A program made the translations under genes and the position numbers. Positions 15,725 to 26,249 of a stretch of 64,000 nt of DNA are shown one piece after another (positions within the stretch are counted from its first letter, which is position 1; every line of letters starts with the position of its first letter). The DNA lies in NCBI GenBank assembly GCA_002239065.1, contig MPNO01000012.1:1-64000 (forward strand), written 5' to 3'. Under the pieces are notes generated by a model. It was not told where the DNA came from. It saw nothing but the letters and a program-made list of their open reading frames with translations, and ran no database searches. This stretch comes from Defluviicoccus sp. bin129. GTDB lineage: Bacteria > Pseudomonadota > Alphaproteobacteria > MPNO01.

Positions 15725-17032
15725 TCACCGCATCAGCCCGGGGAGGAACAACGAGATCTCCGGGAAGGCGACCAGCAGGGCGACGACGACGACCTCGCAG
15801 GCGAGAAACCAGACCACGCCGCGGAAGATCGTGCCGAGCGGGACCTCGTCGCCGACCACGCTCTTGACGATATAGACGTTGAACCCGACCGGCGGGGTCA
15901 TCAGCCCGATCTCGAGATACTTGATCACCAGAACGCCGAGCCAGACGAGGTCGAGGTTGAGCGCCTCGAACATCGGCAGCAGCAGCGGGAGCGTCAGCAG
16001 CATCAGCCCGAGCGGTTCCAGGAACATGCCGAGGACGACGTAGATCAGCGAGGTCGCCAGCACCAGCAGCAGCGGATCGAGCGCCCAGTCGCCGATCATC
16101 TCGCCGATGAAGAACGGGACCCCGCTGAGCGCGAGGAACCGGGTGAGCAGCACGGCGCCGATGGCGATGAAGAAGATCTTCGCCGTTCCGACGAGCGCTT
16201 CCATGACGCTGGTGCGGAACAGCGCCCAGCTCATGCGCCCCTGCGACGCGGCGATGACGAAGGACAGGAACGCGCCGAACGCGCCCGCCTCGGTCGGCGT
16301 CACCAGCCCGGTATAGATTCCGCCGACGATGCCGAGGATCAGCACCAGGATCGGCCACACGTCGCCGAGCGCCGCGATCTTGCGGCCGAGCGGTATCCTT
16401 TCCCGCACCGGCGGGGCGAGGCCGGGGTCGAGCGCGCAGCGCGTGACGATCATCGCGGCGTAGACCACGGCGGTCAGGATCCCGGGCAGCACGCCCGCGA
16501 TCAGCAGCTGCGCGATCGAGGTCTCGGCGAAGATGCCGTAGAGCACCATCAGGATGGAGGGCGGGATCAGCGAGCCCAGCGTCCCCGCCGCCACCACCAC
16601 GCCGGTCGACAGCCCCCGGTCGTAGCCGTGGCCGATCATCTCGGGGATGGTGATGCGGCCCATCGCGGCGGCGGTCGCCAGGCTCGACCCCGAGGCCGCC
16701 GAGAACCCGGCGCAGGCGAAGTTGCTGGCGACCGCGAGCCCGCCCGGCAAGTTGCCGAGCCAGAGCCGCGCGGCGTTGAACAGCGACGCGCTGATCCCCG
16801 AATGATGCGCCACCGCGCCCATCAGAAGGAACATCGGGATGGCCGAGATCGACCAGTTGGCGGCGAACTCGAAGGGGGTGTTCTTGACCACGCCTGCGGC
16901 CACGCCGGGGCCGCGGATCAGGATGATGCCGACGATCGACACGCCGCCCAGCGCGACGCCGATCGGCACCCGGATCGCGATCAGCGCCAGCACCGCGCCG
17001 ATTCCGGCAAAGCCGATTTCGAGATGGGTCAC
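15725..17032 (-). CDS. dctM: TRAP transporter large membrane subunit DctM
   Basis: A 435-residue protein of the DctM/SiaM family with about twelve membrane segments. Features include AVLALIAIRVPIGVALGGVS at the N-terminus, the SSLATAAAMGRITIPEMIGH block, ASGSS, and GTLGSLIPPSILMVLYGI. It is the sodium-driven permease subunit of a TRAP transporter. It overlaps dctQ by four bases on the minus strand, so the two are co-translated. The cognate binding protein gene lies divergently on the other side of dctQ. The nearby feruloyl-CoA-synthase-like gene suggests an aromatic carboxylate as substrate, which is inference. Confidence 0.92.
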   Translation of the reverse strand: MTHLEIGFAGIGAVLALIAIRVPIGVALGGVSIVGIILIRGPGVAAGVVKNTPFEFAANWSISAIPMFLLMGAVAHHSGISASLFNAARLWLGNLPGGLAVASNFACAGFSAASGSSLATAAAMGRITIPEMIGHGYDRGLSTGVVVAAGTLGSLIPPSILMVLYGIFAETSIAQLLIAGVLPGILTAVVYAAMIVTRCALDPGLAPPVRERIPLGRKIAALGDVWPILVLILGIVGGIYTGLVTPTEAGAFGAFLSFVIAASQGRMSWALFRTSVMEALVGTAKIFFIAIGAVLLTRFLALSGVPFFIGEMIGDWALDPLLLVLATSLIYVVLGMFLEPLGLMLLTLPLLLPMFEALNLDLVWLGVLVIKYLEIGLMTPPVGFNVYIVKSVVGDEVPLGTIFRGVVWFLACEVVVVALLVAFPEISLFLPGLMR

Positions 17033-17592
17033 GTCAGGCGCCCCCGCTCACCGGCGTCGCGGGCGCGGACCTCCAGCGTGGCCGAATCCGGCCCGCCGGA
17101 ACCGCGGCCGAAATGGCGGACCAGCGCGAGTGCGACATAGAGCGCCATGGCGCCGAGGCCGATGGTCAGGAACCAGCGGCTCGGCCACACCGCAACCAGG
17201 TCCACCGAGGTCTCCCATGCCTCGCCCTCGCGGGTCCGGCGCAGCGCCTCGACCCCGGTGTAATAGACGAAGAACAGGAGGTAGGCGAGCGTCACCAGCC
17301 CGGCGCAGCCGACCAGCGCGGCGAGCGGGCGGCCGCTCATCCGCCCGGTGAACAGCTCGACGATCAAATGCCCCTCGGCGAAGGTCACATAGGCCAGCGG
17401 CAGGAACACCACCCCGACCATGTAATAGGCGGCGACGATCTCGGTGGTGCCGTCGATCGGGTCGTTGAACAGGAATTTGGTGGCCACGTCGGCGACGATG
17501 TGCAGCATCATCAGCACCAGCGCCACGCCGCCCGCGACGGCGAGACCCTCGCCGAGCCTCTTGAGAGGACGCTCGGGTTTGAACGACGCCAT
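17029..17592 (-). CDS. dctQ: TRAP transporter small membrane subunit DctQ
   Basis: A 187-residue, four-helix membrane protein of the DctQ family. The first helix is GGVALVLMMLHIVADVATKF; the family motif FNDPIDGTTEIVAAYYMVGV follows, then FAEGHLIVELFTGRM. GGGAGGGCAGC before the ATG is a strong ribosome-binding site. It pairs with DctM through a four-base gene overlap. The 171-base gap on its 5' side is shared with the divergent dctP gene, so one regulatory region drives both halves of the transporter. Confidence 0.9.
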   Translation of the reverse strand: MASFKPERPLKRLGEGLAVAGGVALVLMMLHIVADVATKFLFNDPIDGTTEIVAAYYMVGVVFLPLAYVTFAEGHLIVELFTGRMSGRPLAALVGCAGLVTLAYLLFFVYYTGVEALRRTREGEAWETSVDLVAVWPSRWFLTIGLGAMALYVALALVRHFGRGSGGPDSATLEVRARDAGERGRLT

Positions 17593-17674
17593 GCTGCCCT
17601 CCCCCCGTTCCGGGGCTCGTCACACTGTCGGCAATCGAGACCTTGGGTCAAGGCTTGGCCCCGGCGACGCGAGA

Positions 17675-17710
17675 TTGGACTTGGACGCCCTGCCTCCCGG
17701 CCGATACAGT
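17675..17710 (+). promoter_or_regulatory. Candidate promoter of dctP
   Basis: TTGGAC at 17681-17686 (a second copy at 17675-17680) and TACAGT at 17705-17710 are 18 bases apart, about 55 bases before the dctP start. The pair lies in the 171-base divergent gap between dctQ and dctP. Both elements fall short of consensus, so this is only a candidate. Confidence 0.35.
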
Positions 17711-17763
17711 CTAACGCGGACACCGGGACGCCGGGACGACGACAACCGACAGGGGGACGAGAG

Positions 17764-18885
17764 ATGTCCAGACGATTGCTGCTTGCGACGCCCTTCGCCG
17801 CCGCGCTGGCCTTTGCGGCGCAGCCCGCATCGGCGGCCGAATACGTGTACGGATCGTGGAACAGCCCGAAGAACGTGGTGCTGACCCAGGGCGTGGGACC
17901 CTATCTCAAGGCGGTCACCGCGGAGACCGGCGGCTCGCTGAAATGGAAGCTGCTGGCGGGCGGGCAGCTGTTCGGCGGGCGCGCTACCCTGGCCGGCATC
18001 CGCGACCGCATCGCCGATGCCGGCGGGCCGGTGATTCCGGCGTTCACCCGCAAGGAGCTGCGCGCCGCCAACGTGGTCTACGACCTGATCAACGCGTCGG
18101 TCTCGCCGGTCGTCATGGCCGGCGCCGTGGCCGAGACCTACCACCTCGATTGCCCGGCGTGTAAGGGCGATTTCTCCAGGAACAACGCGCTGTTCCTGGC
18201 CAACTACGCGTCGACCCGGTTCAACCTCCTGTGCCGCGCGCCGATCACCAAGGCGTCCGACATGAAGGGCCGGCGGGTACGCGTCGTCGGCGCGCTCGGC
18301 CGCTTCCTGAAGTCGCTCGGCGCCGTTCCGGTCGGCGGCAGCCCGGCCAAGGCGGTGCAGGCGATCCAGCGCGGCAATCTCGACTGCATCGCCGGGCCGA
18401 TCAGCTGGCTGCAATCCTTCGGCCTCTGGGACCTCACCAAGCACGTGCTCGACGCGCAGCTCGCCATCCAGCCGACGCCGTCGGGCATGGTGGTCAACCG
18501 CGACGCGTGGAAGGCGCTGTCGAAGGCCGAGCGGACGGCGATGATCAAGCACGCGCCCGGGCTGATCGCCAACATCACGATCCGGGGCTACATGACCGAG
18601 GACGTGCAGGTGCGCGCGGAGGCGAAGAAGCGCGGCGTCACGATCACCGCCGAAGACGGCTTGATGGGTCCTGCCTTCGAGGCCTACAAGAAGAAGGAAC
18701 TCGAGATCGTTCCCGCGCTGGCGAAGAAGGACGGGGTGAAATCGGCGGACGCGATCGTCGAGGCGCATCTCGCCAATGTCGCCAAGTGGGAGAAGATCCA
18801 CGCAAAGACCGGCGACGATCCCGACAAGTTCGCGCAGGCGCTGTGGGACGAGGTGTTCAGCAAGCTCGATCCCGACAAGATCTAG
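17764..18885 (+). CDS. dctP: TRAP transporter solute-binding protein DctP
   Basis: A 373-residue periplasmic binding protein. The ATG at 17764 follows a GGGGGACGAG site and opens a Sec signal peptide (MSRRLLLATPFAAALAFAAQ, then PASA-A). The mature sequence begins YVYGSWNSPKNVVLTQGVGP. The DctP core segment FNLLCRAPITKASDMKGRRV, which contains the carboxylate-binding Arg region, is followed by GNLDCIAGPISWLQSFGLWD. Two cysteines in YHLDCPACKGDF could form a disulfide. It is transcribed away from dctQM, so the transporter is split around one control region. A 12-base-pair stem-loop starts seven bases after its stop. Confidence 0.9.
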   Translation: MSRRLLLATPFAAALAFAAQPASAAEYVYGSWNSPKNVVLTQGVGPYLKAVTAETGGSLKWKLLAGGQLFGGRATLAGIRDRIADAGGPVIPAFTRKELRAANVVYDLINASVSPVVMAGAVAETYHLDCPACKGDFSRNNALFLANYASTRFNLLCRAPITKASDMKGRRVRVVGALGRFLKSLGAVPVGGSPAKAVQAIQRGNLDCIAGPISWLQSFGLWDLTKHVLDAQLAIQPTPSGMVVNRDAWKALSKAERTAMIKHAPGLIANITIRGYMTEDVQVRAEAKKRGVTITAEDGLMGPAFEAYKKKELEIVPALAKKDGVKSADAIVEAHLANVAKWEKIHAKTGDDPDKFAQALWDEVFSKLDPDKI

Positions 18886-18891
18886 GGTGAG

Positions 18892-18922
18892 GCGGCACGG
18901 CGGACATCGCCCGCCGTGCCGC
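18892..18922 (+). terminator. Perfect 12-bp stem-loop after dctP
   Basis: GCGGCACGGCGG (18892-18903) pairs perfectly with CCGCCGTGCCGC (18911-18922) around a seven-base loop. It begins seven bases after the dctP stop. No T-run follows, so it may be a Rho-assisted terminator or a message-stabilising structure. Confidence 0.6.
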
Positions 18923-19017
18923 TCGCGACGTCGTCGATACAAGCCCCTCACGATCGGCTTCGTATCGGAGGCCGTCCGGGATATGCTGCACGGCACAGCC
19001 AACGGCGGGAGGAAAGC

Positions 19018-19446
19018 ATGCTGCGCCGTTTGATCGATGGAGCGGTGCTGATCGCTCTGGCCTGGTTCCTGCTCGTGCGGCTCGACGCCGGTCAGGCGGT
19101 GCTCGGGCTGGCCATTGCGGCGGTCATTGTCTGGACTGTCTGGCGCATTCATCGGCTGTGGCAGAAGTACCGGCAGCTGCTGCATGAGCTGGCGGCGGCG
19201 GAGGCGGCGAAACTGTCCGACGATCCGGCAGAGGTTGAACGCGCCGAACGGATCCTGCGCGAGCGCCGCATGACGCGCGCCGCCGACATGACCCTGATGA
19301 GCGGCTTTTTCCTGGGGTCCGCGGCCAGCGCTGACGCGCCGATGGAGCATGGCATGGGCGGCAGCCATGACGGGTTCGGCGGCGACGGGGCCGGCGGTTT
19401 CGGAGGCGGCGACATGGGCGGCGGCTTCGGCGGCGGCGAAGGCTAG
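19018..19446 (+). CDS. Small membrane protein with glycine-rich tail, unknown function
   Basis: The ATG at 19018 has a strong GGGAGGAAAGC site, giving 142 residues. Two adjacent hydrophobic stretches (GAVLIALAWFLLVRLDAG and AVLGLAIAAVIVWTVW) form a membrane hairpin. A charged amphipathic helix with coiled-coil character follows (ELAAAEAAKLSDDPAEVERA). The last 50 residues are mostly Gly with Phe, Asp and Met (for example GGFGGGDMGGGFGGGEG). I do not recognise the family. The layout resembles small phage-shock-like or TPM-associated membrane proteins. It is a separate gene downstream of the dctP stem-loop. Confidence 0.65.
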   Translation: MLRRLIDGAVLIALAWFLLVRLDAGQAVLGLAIAAVIVWTVWRIHRLWQKYRQLLHELAAAEAAKLSDDPAEVERAERILRERRMTRAADMTLMSGFFLGSAASADAPMEHGMGGSHDGFGGDGAGGFGGGDMGGGFGGGEG

Positions 19447-19650
19447 GGTCCCGGTTCCGAAATTCCTTCCCTTGAGACGGGGTATCTCTTCGCCCATCGG
19501 GGCGGAGCCCGCACCGAAATTCTAAACCGGACGGCGATGGGCCAAGCCCGACCGTGACGGTGGCGGCGGCGGGCGGAACGCTTCCACCCAAAGCAGCCGT
19601 CGATCGAGCGCGCCACGCACCCGGCAAACTGCTCTACGCTGCCCATCCCG

Positions 19651-22098
19651 TTACGCCAGGACGCGCTCTCTCCCGGGGTCGTAGAATGGGCGCAGCGAGG
19701 CTCGCGCGGGCCAGGCCTTGCCGGCGACCTCGATCTCGTAGCGTCCCGCCTCGATCCATTCCCGCGTCACGCCCGCCTCCCGGCCGACATAGCCCATGCC
19801 GATGGCGGCGCCCACGGTGTGGCCGAACATGCCCGAGGTGAGGTAGCCCACGATCTTGCCGTCGCGGTGGATCGGCTCGTAGTGGTAGAGCAGCGGCTCC
19901 GGATCCTCCAGGGCGAACTGGACCAGGCGCTTCGTCACCCCCTCTTCCTTCTGGCGCAGCACGGCGTCGCGCCCGATGAACCCCGCGTTCTTGCCAAGCG
20001 CCACGGCGAAGCCGAGGCCGGCTTCCTGCGGCGTGTCCTCGTCGCTGATGTCGTGCCCCCAGTGCCGATAGCCCTTTTCCATCCGGAGCGAGTTCACGGC
20101 GTGGAATCCGACCGGCCGCAACCCGAAATCCCCGCCATGGGCCATGAGTTCGTCACAGACGCCGGCGGCGAATTCGGCCGGCACGTAGAGCTCCCAGCCG
20201 AGCTCGCCGACATAGGTGATGCGGGTCGCGCGCGCCGTCGCATAGGCAATGTCGATCTCCCGGGACGAGGCGAAGGGAAAGGCGTCGTTCCCGAGATCCG
20301 CGCCGGTCACCCGGGACAGCAGGTCCCGCGCCCGCGGTCCCATGACGCCGAGGACGGCGTAGGCGGAGGTCACGTCGGTCACCGTGGCCCGGGAGGTGTC
20401 CGGGACATGGCGCCTGAGCCAGTCGACGTCCCGAACCTGGCTTTCCACCCCGGTGACGACGAGGAAGCGGTCTTCCGCGAGGCGCGTCACCGTCACGTCG
20501 GCCTCGATGCCGCCACGGTCGTTGAGCCACTGCGTGTAGACCACGCGGCCGGGAGGAACCGCGATGTCGTTGGCGCAGACGATGTTGAGCACCGATTCCG
20601 CATCGGCGCCCGAGACCAGGATCTTGCCGAAGCTGCTCTGGTCGATCAGCCCGACCCGCTCGCGAACCGTCCTGTGCTCTTCGGCCGAATATTCGAACCA
20701 GTTCTGCCGCCCCCAGGAATACTCGTAGGCCGGTTCGACGCCCTCCGGCGCGTACCAGTTGGGGCGTTCCCACCCGGCCGCCTCCCCGAAGCAGGCCCGG
20801 CGCGCCGCGAGCCGGTCGTGCAGCGGCGATTTCCGGATCCCGCGCCCGGTCACGAATTGCCGGAACGGCCAGTGCATGTCGTAGAGCAGGCCGAGGCCTT
20901 CGATGACGCGGTCCCGAAGGTATCTCGGGTTCCCCTGGAACGGCTGCATGCGCCTGAGGTCGACCTCCCACAAATCCATGCCCGGGTGGCCGTTGACGAT
21001 CCATTCGGCCAGCATCCTGCCCGCGCCGCCCGACGAGCCGATGCCGACCGAGTTGAACCCGCAGGCGACATAGAAGTTCCGCAGCTCGGGCGCTTCGCCG
21101 AGCAAATACCGGTCATCCGGCGTAAAGCTCTCCGGCCCGCAGAAAAAGGTCCGCACGCCGGTCTCGGCGAGGATCGGGATGCGGTGGAGCGCGCTCTCCA
21201 GGATAGGCTCGAAGTGGTCCCAGTCGTCGGGCAGCTGGTCGAACTCGAAATCCTCGGGGATGCCGTCCATGCCCCACGGCTTGGCCTCCTTCTCGAAGGC
21301 GCCCACCAGCAGCTTGCCGGCGTCCTCCTTGACATAGACGCCCGCGTCCTGCTCGCGCAGCGACGGGGTGTCGGGGCTCAGCCCGTCGATCGCCTCGGTC
21401 ATGATGTAGAAATGCTCGGCGGCATGGAGCGGCACGTTGACTCCCGCCATGCGGCCGATCTCGCGGCCCCACATGCCGCCGCAATTGACCACGAACTCCG
21501 CGTCGATATCGCCGTCTTCCGTCGTCACCCCGGCGACGCGCCCAGCGTTCCGGCGAATGCCCGTGACCCTGGTGTTCTCGAAAACCCGTGCGCCGCGCAT
21601 CCGGGCGCCCTTGGCATAGGCGAGCGTGGTGTCGACGGGGTTGGTCTGCCCCTCGGCCGGGATGAAGACCCCGCCGACCAAGTCGTCCGCGTTCAACAGC
21701 GGCCACACGTCCAGGGCTTCGCGCGGCGACAGGACCTGCACGTCGAGACCGAAACAGCGGCCCATCGAGGCGTTGCGCTTGAGCTCGGTGAAGCGCTCTT
21801 CGTTGGCCGCGACCAGCAAGGCGCCGTTCTGCTTGTAGCCCGTGGCCTGCCCGGTCTCGTCCTCCAGCGAACGGAGCACCTCGGCGGTGTACTGGGCGAG
21901 ACGCGTCATGTTGAGCGTCGCGCGCAACTGGCCGATCAGCCCCGCGGCGTGCCAGGTCGTCCCGCTGGTGAGCGACTTCCGCTCCAGCAGGACGACATCG
22001 GTCCACCCGGCCAGGGTCAGGTGATAGGCGACGCTGCAGCCGATCACGCCGCCGCCGACGATGACCACCCGCGCCGCACCCGGCAGCTTGTCCGTCAT
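19651..22098 (-). CDS. Dimethylglycine/sarcosine-dehydrogenase-like FAD oxidoreductase
   Basis: The start is taken at the second ATG (22098), which has GGGAG six bases upstream; the first ATG lies directly against that site. The 815-residue protein has an N-terminal DAO domain with the dinucleotide fold [16 protein letters not shown]. The [11 protein letters not shown] motif follows; its His50 corresponds to the covalent FAD-linking His of dimethylglycine dehydrogenases. The C-terminal half is a GcvT-like folate-binding domain ([20 protein letters not shown], then [10 protein letters not shown] and a C-terminal barrel). The expected reaction is oxidative N-demethylation of a methylated glycine, with the one-carbon unit passed to tetrahydrofolate. 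It is a single gene, divergent from citrate synthase. Confidence 0.88.
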   Translation of the reverse strand: MTDKLPGAARVVIVGGGVIGCSVAYHLTLAGWTDVVLLERKSLTSGTTWHAAGLIGQLRATLNMTRLAQYTAEVLRSLEDETGQATGYKQNGALLVAANEERFTELKRNASMGRCFGLDVQVLSPREALDVWPLLNADDLVGGVFIPAEGQTNPVDTTLAYAKGARMRGARVFENTRVTGIRRNAGRVAGVTTEDGDIDAEFVVNCGGMWGREIGRMAGVNVPLHAAEHFYIMTEAIDGLSPDTPSLREQDAGVYVKEDAGKLLVGAFEKEAKPWGMDGIPEDFEFDQLPDDWDHFEPILESALHRIPILAETGVRTFFCGPESFTPDDRYLLGEAPELRNFYVACGFNSVGIGSSGGAGRMLAEWIVNGHPGMDLWEVDLRRMQPFQGNPRYLRDRVIEGLGLLYDMHWPFRQFVTGRGIRKSPLHDRLAARRACFGEAAGWERPNWYAPEGVEPAYEYSWGRQNWFEYSAEEHRTVRERVGLIDQSSFGKILVSGADAESVLNIVCANDIAVPPGRVVYTQWLNDRGGIEADVTVTRLAEDRFLVVTGVESQVRDVDWLRRHVPDTSRATVTDVTSAYAVLGVMGPRARDLLSRVTGADLGNDAFPFASSREIDIAYATARATRITYVGELGWELYVPAEFAAGVCDELMAHGGDFGLRPVGFHAVNSLRMEKGYRHWGHDISDEDTPQEAGLGFAVALGKNAGFIGRDAVLRQKEEGVTKRLVQFALEDPEPLLYHYEPIHRDGKIVGYLTSGMFGHTVGAAIGMGYVGREAGVTREWIEAGRYEIEVAGKAWPARASLRPFYDPGRERVLA

Positions 22099-22223
22099 GC
22101 GCATCTCCCGCTTGTCGTGGCGTCACGCTCCCGGGCCGGCCGGATGCCTCCGACGAATGCGATTGCATGGCCCGCCGCGCAAGCTACAGTCTTGACCCGA
22201 AACCGGTACCGGAGGAGCGGGCC

Positions 22224-23366
22224 GTGGAAGAGGCCAACCAGCCCGAGGTCCATCGCGGCCTGAAGGATTTGTGCTTCGAGCGATCGCCGACCACGTTCAT
22301 CGACGGTCGGGCCGGCGAGCTCCGCTATCGCGGCTACTCGATTCACGATCTTGCCGCGCATTCGACCTTCGAGGAAACCGCCTACCTTCTGCTCTACGGC
22401 GAGCTGCCCGGGCGATCCGAGCTGGCGAAATTCGATGCCGCGCTGAAGCAGGCGCGCGCCCTGCCCGGCCCGGTCCACGACGTGATCCGCGCGGTGAAGG
22501 ACGCGCATCCCATGGACGTGCTGCGGACCGCGGTGTCGGCCCTTGCCGCGCACGACCCCGAGACGGAAGACAATTCGCTCGATGCGACCCGCCGCAAGGG
22601 CATCCGGCTCACCTCGCAGGTGCCGATGATCGTGACCGCGCACCACCACATCCGGCACGGTCGGGACCCGGTGCCGGCGAGCCCCGAGCTCGGCCACGCC
22701 GCGAATTTTCTGTTCATGCTCAAGGGGGAGACGCCGAGCGCGGACGCCAGCGCGCTGATGGACACCGACATGGTGCTGCATGCCGAGCACGGCTCGAATG
22801 CATCGTCTTTCACGGCGCGGGTGGTGGCGAGCACCGAGGCGAATTTGCATGCCGGGGTCACCGCCGCGGTGGCCGCGCTGTCCGGTCCGGCGCATGGCGG
22901 CGCGGCGGAGAACGTGATGCGCATGGCCAGAGAGATCGGCGATCCGTCCAAGACGGCGGACTACGTCAAGGCGAAACGCCGGGCGCGCGAGCCGATCATG
23001 GGCTTCGGCCACCGGGTCTACCGCGCGGAAGACCCGCGGGCGCGGCACATGCGGGACGGGGTCAGGCGCCTGTCGGAGGAGATGGGCGAGCCCCACTGGC
23101 ACGCGATCCTGGAAGCCCTGGTCGAGGCGATGCGCCCCTATGCCCGTCATGGCGTCAACGTGAACGTCGATTTCTACGCCGGCGTCGTCTACTACCTGCA
23201 TGGCATCCCCGAGGATCTGTTCGTGCCGATCTTCGCCATCGGCCGCATCCCGGGCTGGACGGTGCAGGCGATGGAGCAGCTGGACAACAACATCCTGATC
23301 CGCCCCCGCCTCCTCTATACCGGTCCCGAGCCGAGGGAATACGTCCCGATCGAAGAGCGCGGCTGA
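22224..23366 (+). CDS. Citrate synthase (short type)
   Basis: GTG at 22224 is the chosen start: GGAGGAG lies six bases upstream, and the protein then begins EEANQPEVHRGLKDLCFERS as in other short citrate synthases (380 residues). Catalytic segments are visible: HAEHGSNASSF with the first catalytic His, MGFGHRVYR with the second, and the Asp of NVDFYAGVVYYLHG. The enzyme condenses acetyl-CoA with oxaloacetate; a 2-methylcitrate synthase would look very similar. It converges with pta, whose product acetyl-CoA is its substrate. A dedicated role in drawing off acetyl-CoA from sulfonate breakdown is attractive but inferred. Confidence 0.87.
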   Translation: MEEANQPEVHRGLKDLCFERSPTTFIDGRAGELRYRGYSIHDLAAHSTFEETAYLLLYGELPGRSELAKFDAALKQARALPGPVHDVIRAVKDAHPMDVLRTAVSALAAHDPETEDNSLDATRRKGIRLTSQVPMIVTAHHHIRHGRDPVPASPELGHAANFLFMLKGETPSADASALMDTDMVLHAEHGSNASSFTARVVASTEANLHAGVTAAVAALSGPAHGGAAENVMRMAREIGDPSKTADYVKAKRRAREPIMGFGHRVYRAEDPRARHMRDGVRRLSEEMGEPHWHAILEALVEAMRPYARHGVNVNVDFYAGVVYYLHGIPEDLFVPIFAIGRIPGWTVQAMEQLDNNILIRPRLLYTGPEPREYVPIEERG

Positions 23367-23391
23367 ACGACGCGCCTGCCCGGCTCCCGGT

Positions 23392-24366
23392 TCACGACAT
23401 CGCCGCGGCAATCGCCGCCGCGGCCACCATGTCGTCGACCGTCGCGCCGCGCGAGAGGTCGCATACCGGTCGCGCGAACCCCTGCAGGAAAGGCCCGACC
23501 GCCCGCGCGCCGCCGAGCTGCTCGCTCAGCTTGTACCCTATGTTGCCGGCGTCGAGGTCGGGGAATACCAGGACATTGGCCCGTCCCGCGACGTCGCTCG
23601 GTCCCCTGGTCTTCAGCGCGGCGATCCTCGGCACGATCGCGGCGTCCGCCTGGAGCTCGCCGTCGACCGCGATCTCCGGTGCGCGCGCGCGCACCAACGC
23701 CACCGCCCGCCGGACCTTCTCCACTCTTTCGTGTCTTGCGCTGCCATGGGTCGAGAACGACAGCATCGCCACAAGCGGGGCCACCCCGAGCAGGCGCTCG
23801 GCGCTGCGCGCCGAGGCGATCGCGATATCCGCGAGCGCTTCGGCGTCCGGATCGACGTTGACCGCGCAGTCGGCGAAGACGAGCGGGCCGCCGCCTCCGC
23901 GCGGCGCCATCAGGAAGAAGCTGGACGGCGTCGCGATGCCCTCCGCGAGACCCACCGACATCAGCCCCGCTTCGATCACGCGCGCCGTGGGATGGGTCGC
24001 CCCGGCCACCAGCGCATCGGCGTGGCCCGCCGTCACCGCCATCGCGGCGTAGAACAGCGGCCTGGTCAGCAGCCGCCGCGCCACCCGCTCGCTCGTTTTC
24101 GGCCGGCCCTCGACATAGAGCGACGCGTAGAGGTCGACCGCGCCGCTCGCCGAAGGCGATACGGTCTCCAGCCGGTCGAGCGAGACGCCCGCAGCCGCAG
24201 CCGTTTCCCGCAGCGCCGCGGGTTCGCCGATCAATATCGGGCGGGCGATGCCGTCGTCGTGCAGCCGTCTCGCGGCACGGACGATCCTCGGGTCATCGCC
24301 CTCCGGGAGCACGACGGACCGTCGAAGCGCTTTCGCGCGCTCGATCAGCCGCGCGACGATGTCCAT
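23392..24366 (-). CDS. pta: Phosphate acetyltransferase (sulfonate-linked)
   Basis: A 324-residue short-type Pta, without the N-terminal regulatory domains of the enterobacterial enzyme. Family features are [19 protein letters not shown], the [20 protein letters not shown] substrate region, [20 protein letters not shown], and the C-terminal [20 protein letters not shown]. It converts acetyl phosphate plus CoA to acetyl-CoA. It is 64 bases downstream of xsc on the minus strand, the classical xsc-pta pairing of taurine and sulfoacetaldehyde degradation, and is the last gene of that unit. Confidence 0.92.
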   Translation of the reverse strand: MDIVARLIERAKALRRSVVLPEGDDPRIVRAARRLHDDGIARPILIGEPAALRETAAAAGVSLDRLETVSPSASGAVDLYASLYVEGRPKTSERVARRLLTRPLFYAAMAVTAGHADALVAGATHPTARVIEAGLMSVGLAEGIATPSSFFLMAPRGGGGPLVFADCAVNVDPDAEALADIAIASARSAERLLGVAPLVAMLSFSTHGSARHERVEKVRRAVALVRARAPEIAVDGELQADAAIVPRIAALKTRGPSDVAGRANVLVFPDLDAGNIGYKLSEQLGGARAVGPFLQGFARPVCDLSRGATVDDMVAAAAIAAAMS

Positions 24367-24430
24367 CGACGGCCCCCGCCGGCATCGGCGGTCGCGATCG
24401 CGGCGAAGCGGGAGGTGCGGCCCCGTCCCA

Positions 24431-26197
24431 CTACTGCGCCCGCATGTCGTCGATGCTGATGCCCGCCACGACGTTGGGCTTTTTCATCGCGTCCCGGCGG
24501 AACGGTTCGCCGAGCTCCTGGTTCAAAATGACCTCGATGAACGTGGTGACTCCCCGATCCTGCGCCGCGCAGGCCTCCCGGAGTTCGGTCGTCAGCTCCT
24601 CCATCGTGCGCGCCGTCACCCCCTTCACCCCGCACGCCTCCGCGACCCCGGCGAAGCTCAGCCTGGGATGCAGCTCGGTGCCGACGAAGTTGTTGTCGTA
24701 CCAGAGCGTCGTGTTCCGCTTCTCCGCGCCCCACTGGTAGTTGCGGAAGATCACCATGGTGATCGCCGGCCACTCATCGCGGCCGCAGGACGTCATCTCG
24801 TTCATCGAGATGCCGAACGCGCCGTCTCCAGCGAAGCCGACGACCGGCACGTCGGGGCAGCCGATCTTGGCGCCGATGATGGCGGGAAAGCCGTAGCCGC
24901 ACGGTCCGAACAGTCCCGGCGAGAGGTACTTGCGACCCTGCTCGAATGTCGGATAGGCGTTGCCGATCGCGCAGTTGTTGCCGATGTCGGTCGAGATGAT
25001 GGCGTCCTTCGGCAGGCCGACCTGGATCGCCCGCCACGCCATCCGCGCCGACATGCGGTCCGGCTCGCGCTGCCGGGCATCCAGATTCCAGCTGGTTCCC
25101 GGATCGTCCTCTTCGTGGTCCATGCTCGACAGCGCCTGGAGCCACGCCGAACGGGTGCCGTGGATGGTTGCCCGGCGCTCCTCGCGGCCGGCATCGCCGG
25201 CGCCGTGGGACAGGCGTTCGAGGAGCCGGCGCGCCACCTTCCGCGCATCGCCGCAGATCCCGACCGTGACCGTCTTGGTGAGGCCGATGCGGTCCGGGTT
25301 TATGTCCACCTGGATGACCGCCGCCTCTTTCGGCCAGTAGTCGATTCCGTAGCCCGGCAGGGTCGAGAACGGGTTGAGCCTTGTGCCCAGCGCGAGCACG
25401 ACGTCCGCCTGCGCGATGAGCTCCATCGCGGCCTTCGAGCCGTTATAGCCGAGGGGGCCGACCGCGAGGGGGTGCGAGCCGGGGAAGCTGTCGTTGTGCT
25501 GGTAGCCGGAGCAGACCGGCGCGTCGAGGCGCTCGGCGAGCGCCCGGCAGGCGTCGATCGCGTTGCCGATCACCGCGCCGCCACCCGACAGGATCACCGG
25601 GAAGCGCGCATCCGAGAGCAGCCGCGCCGCCTCGGCGATCGACTCCTCGCCCCCCGCCGGGGGCTCGATATGCACCGGCGGCGGCAGCTCGATGTCGATT
25701 TCCCGGGTCCAGAAATCGCGCGGGACGTTGATCTGCGCCGGCGCCGAGCGGCGCACCGCGTTCTCGATCACCCGGTTGAGCACCTCCGCCATCCGCGACG
25801 GGTCGAGCACCTCTTCCTGGTAGCACACCATCTCCTCGAACAGCGCCATCTGCGGCACCTCCTGGAACCCGCCCTGGCCCATGGTCCGGTTGGCCGCCTG
25901 GGGGGTGACCAGCAGCATGGGGGTGTGGTTCCAGTAGGCCGTCTTGACCGGGGTCACGAGATTGGTGATCCCCGGGCCGTTCTGGCCGATGCACATGGCG
26001 ATCTTGCCGGTGGCCCGGGTGTAGCCGTCGCACATGAAGCCCGCATTGCTCTCATGCGCGGCGTCCCAGAAGGTGATTCCGGCCTTGGGGAACAGGTCCG
26101 ATATCGGCATGAAGGCGGAGCCGATGATTCCGAATGCGTGTTCGACCCCGCGCCTCTGCAAGACCTTCACGAAGGCTTCCTCAGTCGTCATTCGCAT
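24431..26197 (-). CDS. xsc: Sulfoacetaldehyde acetyltransferase
   Basis: A 588-residue ThDP enzyme that matches Xsc closely from the first residues ([39 protein letters not shown]). The ThDP Glu lies in the AAHESNAGF segment, and the cofactor motif is [12 protein letters not shown] with a later [11 protein letters not shown]. It cleaves sulfoacetaldehyde with phosphate into acetyl phosphate and sulfite in the cytosol. It sits between tauC (52 bases) and pta. The same product, sulfoacetaldehyde, can come from the aminotransferase upstream and from the SauS-like dehydrogenase of the divergent operon, so this is the convergence point of the region. Confidence 0.95.
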   Translation of the reverse strand: MRMTTEEAFVKVLQRRGVEHAFGIIGSAFMPISDLFPKAGITFWDAAHESNAGFMCDGYTRATGKIAMCIGQNGPGITNLVTPVKTAYWNHTPMLLVTPQAANRTMGQGGFQEVPQMALFEEMVCYQEEVLDPSRMAEVLNRVIENAVRRSAPAQINVPRDFWTREIDIELPPPVHIEPPAGGEESIAEAARLLSDARFPVILSGGGAVIGNAIDACRALAERLDAPVCSGYQHNDSFPGSHPLAVGPLGYNGSKAAMELIAQADVVLALGTRLNPFSTLPGYGIDYWPKEAAVIQVDINPDRIGLTKTVTVGICGDARKVARRLLERLSHGAGDAGREERRATIHGTRSAWLQALSSMDHEEDDPGTSWNLDARQREPDRMSARMAWRAIQVGLPKDAIISTDIGNNCAIGNAYPTFEQGRKYLSPGLFGPCGYGFPAIIGAKIGCPDVPVVGFAGDGAFGISMNEMTSCGRDEWPAITMVIFRNYQWGAEKRNTTLWYDNNFVGTELHPRLSFAGVAEACGVKGVTARTMEELTTELREACAAQDRGVTTFIEVILNQELGEPFRRDAMKKPNVVAGISIDDMRAQ

Positions 26198-26249
26198 GGC
26201 GATACGTCCCTGTCAGTTTCTTTCCCGTGGCCCGGCGGATTCCGCGGCA

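Noticed and set aside
19491-19504. Terminator after the small membrane protein gene
   Set aside because: CGCCC/GGGCG is only a five-base-pair stem without a T-run, too weak to call.
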